Shown: positions 1 through 6,665, numbered from the stretch's first letter. The stretch is DNA of 12,161 nt from an uncultured Prevotella sp. (GCA_900770025.1 CAAGIW010000081.1:1-12161); one strand, 5' to 3'. The notes: generated by a model not told the origin, from the letters alone. Translations and numbers: made by a program.

Positions 1-107
1 ATGGTTTATCAAAACAGCAATGATGGGCTATCAAAACAGCAATGATGGTTTATCAAAACAGCAATGATGGGCTATCAAAGCAGCAATGATGGGCTATCAA
101 AGCAGCG
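1..107. repeat. 22-bp tandem repeat (minisatellite), at least 4.9 copies, open at the left edge
   Basis: Four complete 22-bp units (20-41, 42-63, 64-85, 86-107) follow a 19-base partial unit at 1-19, with no spacers between them. Each unit reads ATGATGG, then GC or TT, then TATCAAA, then A or G, then CAGC, then A or G. The two-base GC/TT alternative occurs as TT, GC, TT, GC, GC along the array. Each unit contains TGAT, five bases, ATCA, a short dyad. The array begins inside the last codons of the UbiA-family gene, whose stop codon (97-99) is formed by the repeat, and it continues beyond the window. There is no sign of coding: the period is not a multiple of three and on the minus strand each unit carries TGATAG or TGATAA. 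Confidence 0.93.
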
Positions 108-1017
108 GAATCCAGGAAAACAGGGAACCAGACTTGAAATAGATGAGCAACAGGAACGTGAGTCCCCACCCCAACACGGTGAGTTGGGTGAAACGGTCTG
201 ACCATATCACCTTGGTGGGGTCGCCGCTCTTCTCATCGACCACCGCAATCTGTATATACCTGAGCAGGCCAAGCACCACAAAGATGGTGGTGAGGTAGAG
301 ATGCTCGGTGCCGAATGACTTCATCACATCGGGACTCACCGTGTACATGATATAGCACACCAGCGTGACAGAGGCGGTGATGGTGATGGCCTGATTGATG
401 AAGGTGAGGTTGTAGCGCACGGTATTCTTGCGCGGTGCCCTGCCCGTTTCGTTCATCCTGAGCACATCATCTCTGCGCTTGGCAAAGGAGAGAAACAGGG
501 TGAGCAGGAAGGTCATCAGCACCAACCACCTACTTACCACCACTCCAGATGCCTCGCCGCCTGCCAGAATGCGCAACACAAAACCCACGGCAATGATGCA
601 CACGTCAATGACTGCATAGTCCTTCAACCGCAGACAGTAGGCCACATTGAGCACATAATAGCAGCCCACAGCCAATGCCACCTGCGCCCTGTGGACAGGA
701 AGCAGCAGCAACAGCAGCAGTGCCGCAACGCTGAACAGCACCACAAGCACCAACGCCTGCGACACACGGATGGCACCAGAGGCCAACGGGCGATGGCACT
801 TGACGGGATGATTGCGGTCGTCGTTCATGTCAAAGATGTCGTTGAGACAATAAATAGCAGACGCCACCAAGCAGAAGATGGCAAAGACCAGCAGGGCACA
901 AGAGAGCGATGACGGGTTGGTGGCCATGCCTCCGAAGAACACAGGCAACAGTACGAACGTGTTTTTTATCCACTGTTTGGGACGAATCAGTTTGACGACG
1001 GGTTTGAAATGAAGCAT
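97..1017 (-). CDS. UbiA-family decaprenyl-phosphate phosphoribosyltransferase-like membrane enzyme
   Basis: This 306-aa integral membrane protein probably transfers phosphoribose from PRPP to a polyprenyl phosphate, the first step toward polyprenyl-phospho-ribose or -arabinose donors. Near the N-terminus it reads RPKQWIKN. The first Asp-rich motif follows as NDIFDMNDDRNHP (residues 59-71, with D60, D63 and D67), continued by K73 and RPLASG. The second polar motif is LKDYAVID (K132, D138), followed by RILAGG. This layout matches mycobacterial Rv3806c-type enzymes as I remember them, and fits better than quinone-pathway UbiA. About eight or nine hydrophobic segments are visible. An in-frame ATG at 1074 would add 19 residues but lies inside the upstream acyltransferase gene; the ATG at 1017 leaves a 19-base gap and starts just before the family's conserved region, so I prefer it. 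It is the last visible gene of the five-gene operon. The ribosyl specificity is inferred from motifs. Confidence 0.88.
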   Translation of the reverse strand: MLHFKPVVKLIRPKQWIKNTFVLLPVFFGGMATNPSSLSCALLVFAIFCLVASAIYCLNDIFDMNDDRNHPVKCHRPLASGAIRVSQALVLVVLFSVAALLLLLLLPVHRAQVALAVGCYYVLNVAYCLRLKDYAVIDVCIIAVGFVLRILAGGEASGVVVSRWLVLMTFLLTLFLSFAKRRDDVLRMNETGRAPRKNTVRYNLTFINQAITITASVTLVCYIMYTVSPDVMKSFGTEHLYLTTIFVVLGLLRYIQIAVVDEKSGDPTKVIWSDRFTQLTVLGWGLTFLLLIYFKSGSLFSWIPLL

Positions 1018-1036
1018 ATCTTTAAAGGTATATTTC

Positions 1037-2101
1037 CTACTTTGTGCGCCGGAACCACCGGTAATGGGGCGCACCGAAATCCATCAGCTGATGCAACAGC
1101 CACGCCAACGCCGTGGAAATGAGAAGCACACACAGCGAGCGGAGCCAGAAACCAAGATTCCAAGTGCGCACATACACATCTACATAATGGATGTGGATGA
1201 GGTAAATCTCCAAGCTCACACCGCCCACAAAGGCAAGGACACGGGTAATCAAACGAGGCAAAAGGGACAGCCAACGCCCCACTAACAGCATGAGACTGAT
1301 GCTCAGTGGTATATAGACCATGCGCTCCAAGAACAAGGGGAACCTGCCGCGCAGACCGCTCTCGAAGTTGATGCAGACATAGGCCGAGAGGATAAAGACA
1401 AGCAAGAGCAGCCAAAGCACACTCTCCTCCTCCTGTTTTTTTTGCATCACCCATTGTCCGGCATTGATACCTATCAGGAAGATGGGCACCCGGCTCCAGA
1501 ATATTTCGATGTGACCCACCGCCTGATGCAGGGGAGCCACATACTGCACCATGACACAGAACAGCATGACTGCCACGGGCAACCACTGCCACTGCCTGCT
1601 CCGCATGATGAGTTTCATATAGAAGGGGGCCACCGTATAGAGCACCATCACGGCAGGAATGAACCAGAACTGCCAGGCATCACGCTGCCAGAAACACCAG
1701 TTCACGCTGATGTTGAGCACCAGTTGCCACAGGTTGGCACTCTCTTTGCCTCCATTCACATAGTCGGTGATGTAGAAAAGGCCTGCCACCACAAGCCATG
1801 TGGGATAGATGCGCATGTAGCGGCGAATGAAGAAGTGGCGGATGCTGCCGTTTTTAGAGAAAGAAAACCACAACCCCACCCCACTGAGAAACAAGAACAT
1901 ATCCACACCAATGTTGCCACAACACACCAAAGCGTATGCCATGCTGCCATCGGGTCGGCCACGCATGTGGAAGAGCACCACAAAAATCATCGCCAGTCCC
2001 ATCAGTGCCGTGCGCCAACGGCTCAGCACCTGCCACTCCACGGGGCGAGGATGCACCGATGGCACGCCGAAACGCGCGCCGCTATCATCACACTGCTTCA
2101 T
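1037..2101 (-). CDS. Acyltransferase family 3 membrane protein (first of an adjacent pair)
   Basis: This 354-aa polytopic protein belongs to the OafA/acyltransferase-3 superfamily, which moves acetyl or other acyl groups onto sugars or lipids of the cell envelope. The typical N-terminal pattern is present: SRWRTALMGLAMIFVVLFHM with the family Arg (R30) and His (H45), then GVDMFLFLSGVGLWFSF (about residues 65-81), then the basic FFIRRYMRIYP stretch (about 90-99), then FWFIPAVMVLY. About ten hydrophobic segments follow, ending at a short basic tail. I place the start at ATG 2101, which shares one base with the stop of the preceding acyltransferase gene (TGATG), a layout typical of translational coupling. 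A longer reading from 2149 would run deep into that gene. The acyl donor and acceptor cannot be read from the sequence. Confidence 0.88.
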   Translation of the reverse strand: MKQCDDSGARFGVPSVHPRPVEWQVLSRWRTALMGLAMIFVVLFHMRGRPDGSMAYALVCCGNIGVDMFLFLSGVGLWFSFSKNGSIRHFFIRRYMRIYPTWLVVAGLFYITDYVNGGKESANLWQLVLNISVNWCFWQRDAWQFWFIPAVMVLYTVAPFYMKLIMRSRQWQWLPVAVMLFCVMVQYVAPLHQAVGHIEIFWSRVPIFLIGINAGQWVMQKKQEEESVLWLLLLVFILSAYVCINFESGLRGRFPLFLERMVYIPLSISLMLLVGRWLSLLPRLITRVLAFVGGVSLEIYLIHIHYVDVYVRTWNLGFWLRSLCVLLISTALAWLLHQLMDFGAPHYRWFRRTK

Positions 2102-3171
2102 CACAAGGTAGGCTTTTTCACTTTGTTCAACAACATCGACATCACCCAAGCCAGCACCATCACAGCCACGATATAGAGCACCAGTCCGTCATAGAGGTCC
2201 TGACGATGGGACAAGGGGATGAACACCTTGCGGGCAATGGGATGGCTCACGAACATGGCAGCAGACACACCTCCCACCCACGTCATGGGAAGATGCCACG
2301 AAGCAGGCACCACCCTGAGCCACGACACCAAGGCAAGCGGCACCACCAACGTGCCCCAAAGCCACAGGTGGAAGCAGGCACTCACAGGTATCACCAATGC
2401 CGTGAGCAGCAACGCCACGGCCAGATTCCACCCCCATCCCTTGCTGCGCCACGCACGCATCAGCGGAAGACGCTCTGCACGGGCCAGCATCACACCGCCC
2501 ACAAAGGGCAACATGCCGCTGATACAGTTATAGCGCAGATAGTTGAGTGTGTCTCCATCGGGGTCGCACCCCACCTGTGCTGCCCAGCACACCACCACCA
2601 ACGCCACGGGCAGCAGCCAATGACGGCGATGAATCAGCAATATATATATAATGTATAGCTGCATGATGAGTCCGAAAAACCAAAAAGGCCCCGGCCAGAT
2701 GATGTGATGCGGTTCGGGAAAGAGATTGATGACCATTGCCAACTGCGCTAAAATATCCACCGCATGATAATGGAATGCGCCGCGGGTCATCATGTCCACC
2801 AAGGTGAAAGCCGCCAGTCCCACTGCCATCATGCCGAAGAGTTTGAGGTAATGGTAACGCACAAAGCGCCCCACGGGCAAACGTTCATCGCTGCCATACT
2901 TGGATGCCAGACCATAACCGCTGAGCAACACGAACAGGGGCATACCATAATGACCCAAGAAAGAGAGCAGATGAAGGGGCAACAGGCCATCAGGATGCAG
3001 CAGTTGCTGCCACATGCCACGGGCATTGTCTATGTCGAAGGTAAACTCATTCTCACGGACGATGCCGCGCAACCAATGACAATAGTTGTGCAGCACTATG
3101 GCAAGGATTGCCACACCTCTCATCACCGTACACTCTGTACGGCTGAGCCAATGTGTATCAGGGGTTGTCAT
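2101..3171 (-). CDS. Acyltransferase family 3 membrane protein (second of an adjacent pair)
   Basis: This 356-aa polytopic protein is also of the acyltransferase-3 type but is clearly diverged from its neighbour at 1037-2101. Visible family features are TVMRGVAILAIVLHNYCHW (R18, H28), GHYGMPLFVLLSGYGLASKYG (about 73-93), a basic FVRYHYLKLFG stretch (about 103-113), GPFWFFGLIMQLYIIY (161-176), and about ten hydrophobic segments. A hydrophilic loop after the first membrane segment (about residues 35-60) is longer than in the neighbour. The ATG at 3171 overlaps the end of the preceding gene by 14 bases, and no Shine-Dalgarno sequence is visible, so translation probably depends on the upstream gene. 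Its substrate is unknown; the context suggests an envelope glycan or lipid. The pair could act on two positions of one acceptor, but this is inference. Confidence 0.87.
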   Translation of the reverse strand: MTTPDTHWLSRTECTVMRGVAILAIVLHNYCHWLRGIVRENEFTFDIDNARGMWQQLLHPDGLLPLHLLSFLGHYGMPLFVLLSGYGLASKYGSDERLPVGRFVRYHYLKLFGMMAVGLAAFTLVDMMTRGAFHYHAVDILAQLAMVINLFPEPHHIIWPGPFWFFGLIMQLYIIYILLIHRRHWLLPVALVVVCWAAQVGCDPDGDTLNYLRYNCISGMLPFVGGVMLARAERLPLMRAWRSKGWGWNLAVALLLTALVIPVSACFHLWLWGTLVVPLALVSWLRVVPASWHLPMTWVGGVSAAMFVSHPIARKVFIPLSHRQDLYDGLVLYIVAVMVLAWVMSMLLNKVKKPTL

Positions 3172-5023
3172 TCGGATGTGTTTGTATATATTCGTTTCTC
3201 AATTTGTCATAGTCGGTGTGCCCTTTCAGCAGTCTTGGGCGCCGGGCATCGTACTCAGGCGACAAGGGATTGCACTCTGCCCTATAGGAATCCACACTGA
3301 TGCCTCCAAGATAGAGCAGCAGATGCGGCAGGCAGTCGGTCATAAAGGGCAGGTCTTTGGCAGCCCGTATCTGTTCCCACAGGTCGCCACGCCGCTTCAC
3401 AAAGCTGTCGGATGCCCACATCCAGAAGGGAATCTCGTATTCCTCGTGGGCAATGGCATAGTCAATCTCGTCGGAATGGATGCGCCCAAACTTTCTGTGT
3501 CCCATGCCAAAGCACTCATCTCCGTGGTCGGAAAGATAGATCACTAAGGCGTCCTTATCCTCAAAGCGACGGATAATCTGGTCCACGATAGAGTCGTTGA
3601 ACAGGGTGGCATTGTCGTATTCGGCAATCACGTTGCGCTCCTTGGGGGTGAGGTTGGAGATGGCATAGTCGGTATGCTTGAAGTGCTTGCGGTCTTTGGG
3701 CGAACGACTTCGGTAGTTCACGTGCTGCCCCATGAGGTGCAGAATCACCAGATTATGGTCGTCGGGACAGTCGAAGGTGAAGTGTTGCTGCTCTAACAGG
3801 CGGTCGTAGTCTCTCAGCACGCCGGTATCATACGCATATACCTTGTCGTTGCGCACATCAAACATGGCCTCGCTCAGGTCGGGATTGTTCAGGAAAAAGC
3901 CGCCACTGAAGTCGTAGATTGCCTCATTGGAACGTGTTTGAAACTGGTTGGTGATGAAGGTAACGCGGTAGCCTGCCTTGCGAAACACCTCGGGAAACAG
4001 GGGATAGTCGCACCAATCGGCACTGTCGCCCACGGTTTGCAACGAGAGCATGTTCTTGAAAACAAAGCTGGTGAGGTTGTAGGGGGCCACCACATCGGTG
4101 AACAACGTGAAATGATCCTTGCGCAGGCGCTGCATCTGCCTGGGCGTGGTGGACTTGTCGTAGCCGTAGAGTTGGGAGTGATGGCGGTTGTAGCTCTCGC
4201 CGATGACCAGCACGATGTTGGGTGCTCGGTAGGAACAACTGTCCACCTTGTTGCTGCCCACCGACTGTTTCAGTCGGTCTATCTGTGCGGCTGCCAATTC
4301 GTTGCTGAAGATGCTGAACACAAAACGATAGATGGGCAGATAGAGTTCCACCTTGTCGTCATTGACAAACTCGCGCTCCACCTGTCCGATAGTCTTGTAG
4401 CTCATCAGTCTTACAAACGACTTCTTGTTCTGCAGGCGCTCATCAATGCAATAGTTGAACAGCAAAACGGTGAGCACACCCATCACGGGAAGAACCACAG
4501 AGCGAATCTTGAGCAGGTTGACATGGGGGATGCGGGGATGATAATGGCGGCCACGAATCCACAGCATCACAAAACTATAGACGACATGCACCAACAAAAG
4601 CAGCAACACCCATCCCAAACGGGTGGTCAGCAACTCAAACGACAGGTAGGACTTGAGGAACTCGGTAGCCTCCTGACCCGTGGTTTCACTGATGAGCAAC
4701 AGCATGGTGGGCGAAAAAGAGGAGCCAAACTTCACCATGCAATACATATCCACCACAGACGTGGTGTAGAAGATGACATAGAGCACTGCCCTGACCCAGC
4801 GCCTGAAACGCCACGGTATCAGTGCCAGCAGCAGGCAGATGACATACAGGTCGATGAAGAGTTCCAAATGACCGGCCCCCGAGGAATATTGCGGTCCCCA
4901 CAAGATGCACATATAGCCCAGCACATACATGAACACAAAAAATGCCGCATTCTTGCGTATGGGAGTGAACACAGCTCCCAACCAGCGTGCCATTTTTTTC
5001 AGAAACTTCTTGATTGTCTCCAT
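3158..5023 (-). CDS. Membrane phosphoethanolamine transferase-like protein (sulfatase/alkaline phosphatase fold)
   Basis: This 621-aa protein has five N-terminal membrane segments (about residues 25-42, 53-71, 75-98, 136-157, 174-194) and a large periplasmic sulfatase-fold domain. It fits the EptA/CptA group, which moves phosphoethanolamine from phosphatidylethanolamine to lipid A, core sugars or other glycans. Visible active-site landmarks are PNIVLVIGESYNRHHSQLYGY (E276 as metal ligand, S277 at the position of the Thr/Ser nucleophile), TTP, GQH (H434), YDNATLFND (469-477), LSDHGDE (D499, H500), GHRKFG (508-513) and HEEYEIPFW (526-534). The start at 5023 is preceded by a strong AAGGAGG; an ATG at 5050 overlaps the upstream stop by four bases and would add nine residues that merely translate the Shine-Dalgarno region. 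Whether lipid A is the acceptor is unknown; a related sulfatase-fold transferase with another head group is possible. Confidence 0.88.
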   Translation of the reverse strand: METIKKFLKKMARWLGAVFTPIRKNAAFFVFMYVLGYMCILWGPQYSSGAGHLELFIDLYVICLLLALIPWRFRRWVRAVLYVIFYTTSVVDMYCMVKFGSSFSPTMLLLISETTGQEATEFLKSYLSFELLTTRLGWVLLLLLVHVVYSFVMLWIRGRHYHPRIPHVNLLKIRSVVLPVMGVLTVLLFNYCIDERLQNKKSFVRLMSYKTIGQVEREFVNDDKVELYLPIYRFVFSIFSNELAAAQIDRLKQSVGSNKVDSCSYRAPNIVLVIGESYNRHHSQLYGYDKSTTPRQMQRLRKDHFTLFTDVVAPYNLTSFVFKNMLSLQTVGDSADWCDYPLFPEVFRKAGYRVTFITNQFQTRSNEAIYDFSGGFFLNNPDLSEAMFDVRNDKVYAYDTGVLRDYDRLLEQQHFTFDCPDDHNLVILHLMGQHVNYRSRSPKDRKHFKHTDYAISNLTPKERNVIAEYDNATLFNDSIVDQIIRRFEDKDALVIYLSDHGDECFGMGHRKFGRIHSDEIDYAIAHEEYEIPFWMWASDSFVKRRGDLWEQIRAAKDLPFMTDCLPHLLLYLGGISVDSYRAECNPLSPEYDARRPRLLKGHTDYDKLRNEYIQTHPNDNP

Positions 5024-5030
5024 AGTCTCT

Positions 5031-5037
5031 CCTCCTT
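5031..5037 (-). promoter_or_regulatory. Strong Shine-Dalgarno sequence for the phosphoethanolamine transferase-like gene
   Basis: On the minus strand AAGGAGG stands seven bases before the ATG at 5023. None of the other genes in the window has a comparable site. It decides the start against the ATG at 5050, and it suggests that this gene is translated by direct initiation rather than only by coupling to the esterase gene upstream. Confidence 0.72.
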
Positions 5038-5046
5038 CTTTTGCAG

Positions 5047-6051
5047 TCATTGTCCCCCCAGCCTGCTAAAGTTCTCTATCACATCGTCCCAGGTCTTGAA
5101 GGTGTCTGACCCAAAGGGTATCAGCGTGCCCATAAAGTCGGCTGCCCTGCCGGTGTCGGTGGCATCAATCAGATAGTCGCCTATGAGCAAGTCCTTGCGA
5201 TTGGTGAGCGTCAGCCTGTTCCAAGCCGCCACGCCCAGCGTTTCAAACACCCATTCCTGCATCTTGGCAGCCTGCTCGGGATGGTTGGTGGGCAGCAGGT
5301 CAACGGGCACCACCTCGTAGTTCTCTATCAGCATCCGATAGGCCTTGAGCAGACTGGGGCGGGGCTGTCCGCCATGTTCCATGGTATCGGTGATGTTGAC
5401 ATACACCACATTGCGCTGTCGGTGGTCCTGTGCATCGTCTATCCACCTCACCACGGGCACCACGCTATGCAGCAGCGTACTGTCGTTGAGCCTGTGTTCG
5501 CCATGGAAATGCAGTGCCTTGGAATAGTGAGAAGCAAATAAATCATAGGTATCCACCGTGGTGTCTTCTAATCCGAAGAGCCCCCACACGTGCTTGTCTT
5601 CCTCTTCGGCGTGGGCAAAGCAGCGGGCGCAGATATCCTTGTATTCCGCTTGCAACTGCTTGGTCATCATAAACTCCTGCACACCGTCGGCCCGTGGATT
5701 CATAAAGGTCACCTTGCCCAGCATGTTGTGCTTGGAGATGGTGTCGCCCATCCTGAAAGCTGGATTAACCACAATGCGGTCGAATCCCGAAAGCATCTCC
5801 GCATACATGCCACCCATCGACGTGCCGATAATCAACTGCGGCTGCTCTACGCTGCAAACCCTCTGCAACAGTTCCACTGCCTCTTGGGGATGGATGGGCA
5901 AATCGGGTGCCACCACAGTGGCCGAGGGGAAGAGTTGCCGCAATCCCGTCACCGTGCCCGAGCTGCCTGAAGAAGCGAAGCCATGCACATATAAAACCTT
6001 TTTGCCTTCCAACATCTGTGGAAACGACTTGCAATTATAACTGTCCATCAT
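5047..6051 (-). CDS. YqiA/YcfP-type alpha/beta-hydrolase fused to a degenerate NT5C/HAD-like domain
   Basis: This 334-aa protein has two parts. Residues about 18-203 resemble the small esterase YqiA: VLYVHGFASSGSS (oxyanion region), IIGTSMGGMYAEML with S78 as nucleophile, VVNPAFR, LFGLEDTTVD with D163, and FHGEHRLND with H186, so the catalytic triad looks complete. Residues about 213-334 resemble the end of 5'(3')-deoxyribonucleotidases of the HAD superfamily: EWVFETLG, LTNRKDLLIGDYLIDA, FMGTLIPFGSDTFKTWDDVI. The catalytic DxD expected at the start of that domain is replaced by N219 and T221 (VYVNITDT), so this half is probably inactive or serves binding. YqiA itself is about 190 aa, hence a fusion. 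It is the first gene of the operon; ATG 6051 is followed directly by a second ATG, which is equally possible. Cytoplasmic, as no signal peptide is visible. The substrate is unknown. Confidence 0.85.
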   Translation of the reverse strand: MMDSYNCKSFPQMLEGKKVLYVHGFASSGSSGTVTGLRQLFPSATVVAPDLPIHPQEAVELLQRVCSVEQPQLIIGTSMGGMYAEMLSGFDRIVVNPAFRMGDTISKHNMLGKVTFMNPRADGVQEFMMTKQLQAEYKDICARCFAHAEEEDKHVWGLFGLEDTTVDTYDLFASHYSKALHFHGEHRLNDSTLLHSVVPVVRWIDDAQDHRQRNVVYVNITDTMEHGGQPRPSLLKAYRMLIENYEVVPVDLLPTNHPEQAAKMQEWVFETLGVAAWNRLTLTNRKDLLIGDYLIDATDTGRAADFMGTLIPFGSDTFKTWDDVIENFSRLGGQ

Positions 6052-6183
6052 CGTTTGTTTAGGTGGTTTCTATCATCATCCACACATTCATTCGTTGCTC
6101 GCAGGTGTTCATCCACGTCACGATGCCCCACCGGCAGTCTGGTTTTCAGAAAGATTGCAGGCGGAAGGCGATGAACCCATCTG

Positions 6184-6214
6184 CAAAGATATTGCAAATG
6201 CCCGAAACAACAAA
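6184..6214 (-). promoter_or_regulatory. Bacteroidetes-type promoter of the five-gene envelope operon
   Basis: On the minus strand a TTTG box (6211-6214) is separated by exactly 19 bases from TATCTTTG (6184-6191), an exact fit to the Bacteroidetes primary sigma consensus TTTG/TAnnTTTG. Transcription would start near 6177, giving a leader of roughly 125 bases before the esterase gene at 6051. A second TAnnTTTG match (6211-6218) has no matching upstream box. The assignment rests on sequence match and position only. Confidence 0.6.
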
Positions 6215-6218
6215 ATTA

Positions 6219-6260
6219 TGTATTCCAAAAGTGTTTCAGAGTCTTGGATAAGTGTTTCAG
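6219..6260. repeat. Two diverged copies related to the 22-bp repeat at 6461-6555
   Basis: Two adjacent 21-base units (6219-6239 and 6240-6260) both end in AAGTGTTTCAG. The first contains TATTCCAAAAGTG, which differs by one base from CATTCCAAAAGTG in the array 200 bases away. They look like decayed members of the same repeat family. They lie directly upstream of the predicted operon promoter. Confidence 0.6.
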
Positions 6261-6460
6261 GGCTATCATGTCTTAACATGAGTTCGACATGAGAAAGGTG
6301 CTGACAAAGTGGTGGGAGCACAGTGTTGGAAAACGAGCAAGAAAAGGCCATCCGATTGCGAGGTAAATAACTGATAACAAGCGGAGAACGCGATTCCCAA
6401 GATGACACTGAATGCTTATCAAATTCCAAGACAAATTATGTCAGATTCTAAAATGGTGCG
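6261..6460. other. Gene-free spacer with no recognised element
   Basis: This 200-base stretch separates the diverged repeat pair from the main 22-bp array. A 103-codon open frame on the minus strand (6118-6429) spans it, but the frame has no recognisable domain, crosses the predicted promoter and contains the repeat-like sequence, so I do not call it a gene. I see no RNA gene or hairpin terminator here. Confidence 0.5.
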
Positions 6461-6555
6461 TTTTGCATTCCAAAAGTGCCAGTTTTGCGTTCCAAAAGTG
6501 CCAGTTTTGCGTTCCAAAAGTGGCAGTTTTGCATTCCAAAAGTGGCAGTTTTGCA
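6461..6555. repeat. 22-bp tandem repeat with internal dyads, four full copies plus a partial one
   Basis: Complete units lie at 6461-6482, 6483-6504, 6505-6526 and 6527-6548, followed by seven matching bases. The unit reads TTTTGC, A or G, TTCCAAAAGTG, C or G, CAG. Only two positions vary, and the four copies show all four combinations (A/C, G/C, G/G, A/G) in stepwise order. Within the array TTTTG, five bases, CAAAA and then CAAAAGTG, one base, CAGTTTTG give alternating imperfect dyads. It lies between the terminator of the 915-aa gene and the operon promoter. There are no spacers, so it is not a CRISPR array. Confidence 0.95.
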
Positions 6556-6607
6556 AAACGGTGTGCAGGGCCTGTGTTTTTCAACTCCTTCGATGAGCTA
6601 AATGCAA

Positions 6608-6647
6608 CCAAAAAAAGGGCGAACCATTGCGGCTCACCCCTTTTTGG
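6608..6647 (-). terminator. Intrinsic terminator of the 915-aa secreted protein gene
   Basis: Starting 18 bases after the stop codon, the minus strand reads AAAAAGGGGTGAGCC, loop GCAAT, then GGTTCGCCC and seven Ts. The stem pairs GGG and UGAGCC with GGUUCGCCC, with one bulged G and two wobble pairs, and is extended by A/T pairing. The opposite strand also ends in a T run, so it may work in both directions. Confidence 0.8.
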
Positions 6648-6665
6648 AATATGAATCACTTTTGC

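Noticed and set aside
691..912. Plus-strand frame with a polyglutamine run
   Set aside because: It is the complement of a poly-leucine membrane segment in the UbiA-family gene.
1018..1074. Longer N-terminus for the UbiA-family protein (ATG at 1074)
   Set aside because: It would overlap the acyltransferase gene by 38 bases, and the added residues have no membrane or family character.
1442..2658. Two overlapping plus-strand open frames (1442-2176 and 1936-2658)
   Set aside because: They are antisense to the two acyltransferase genes and extremely rich in His, which is the complement of their Met, Val and Trp codons; there is no family signature.
3938..5176. 412-codon open frame on the plus strand
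   Set aside because: It is antisense to the phosphoethanolamine transferase-like gene and the end of the esterase gene, both with clear family motifs. The translation is His- and Gln-rich with no recognisable domain.
6118..6429. 103-codon open frame on the minus strand in the gap
   Set aside because: It has no recognisable domain, spans the best promoter match and the repeat-like units, and its end overlaps the leader of the next operon.
1..6555. CRISPR array at either 22-bp repeat
   Set aside because: Units follow each other without spacers, are shorter than usual CRISPR repeats, and no cas gene is present.
6402..6659. Short open frames through the 22-bp array on both strands
   Set aside because: They are open only because the repeat unit has no stop in several frames; the translations are periodic (FQK, CQF and similar) and carry no domain.
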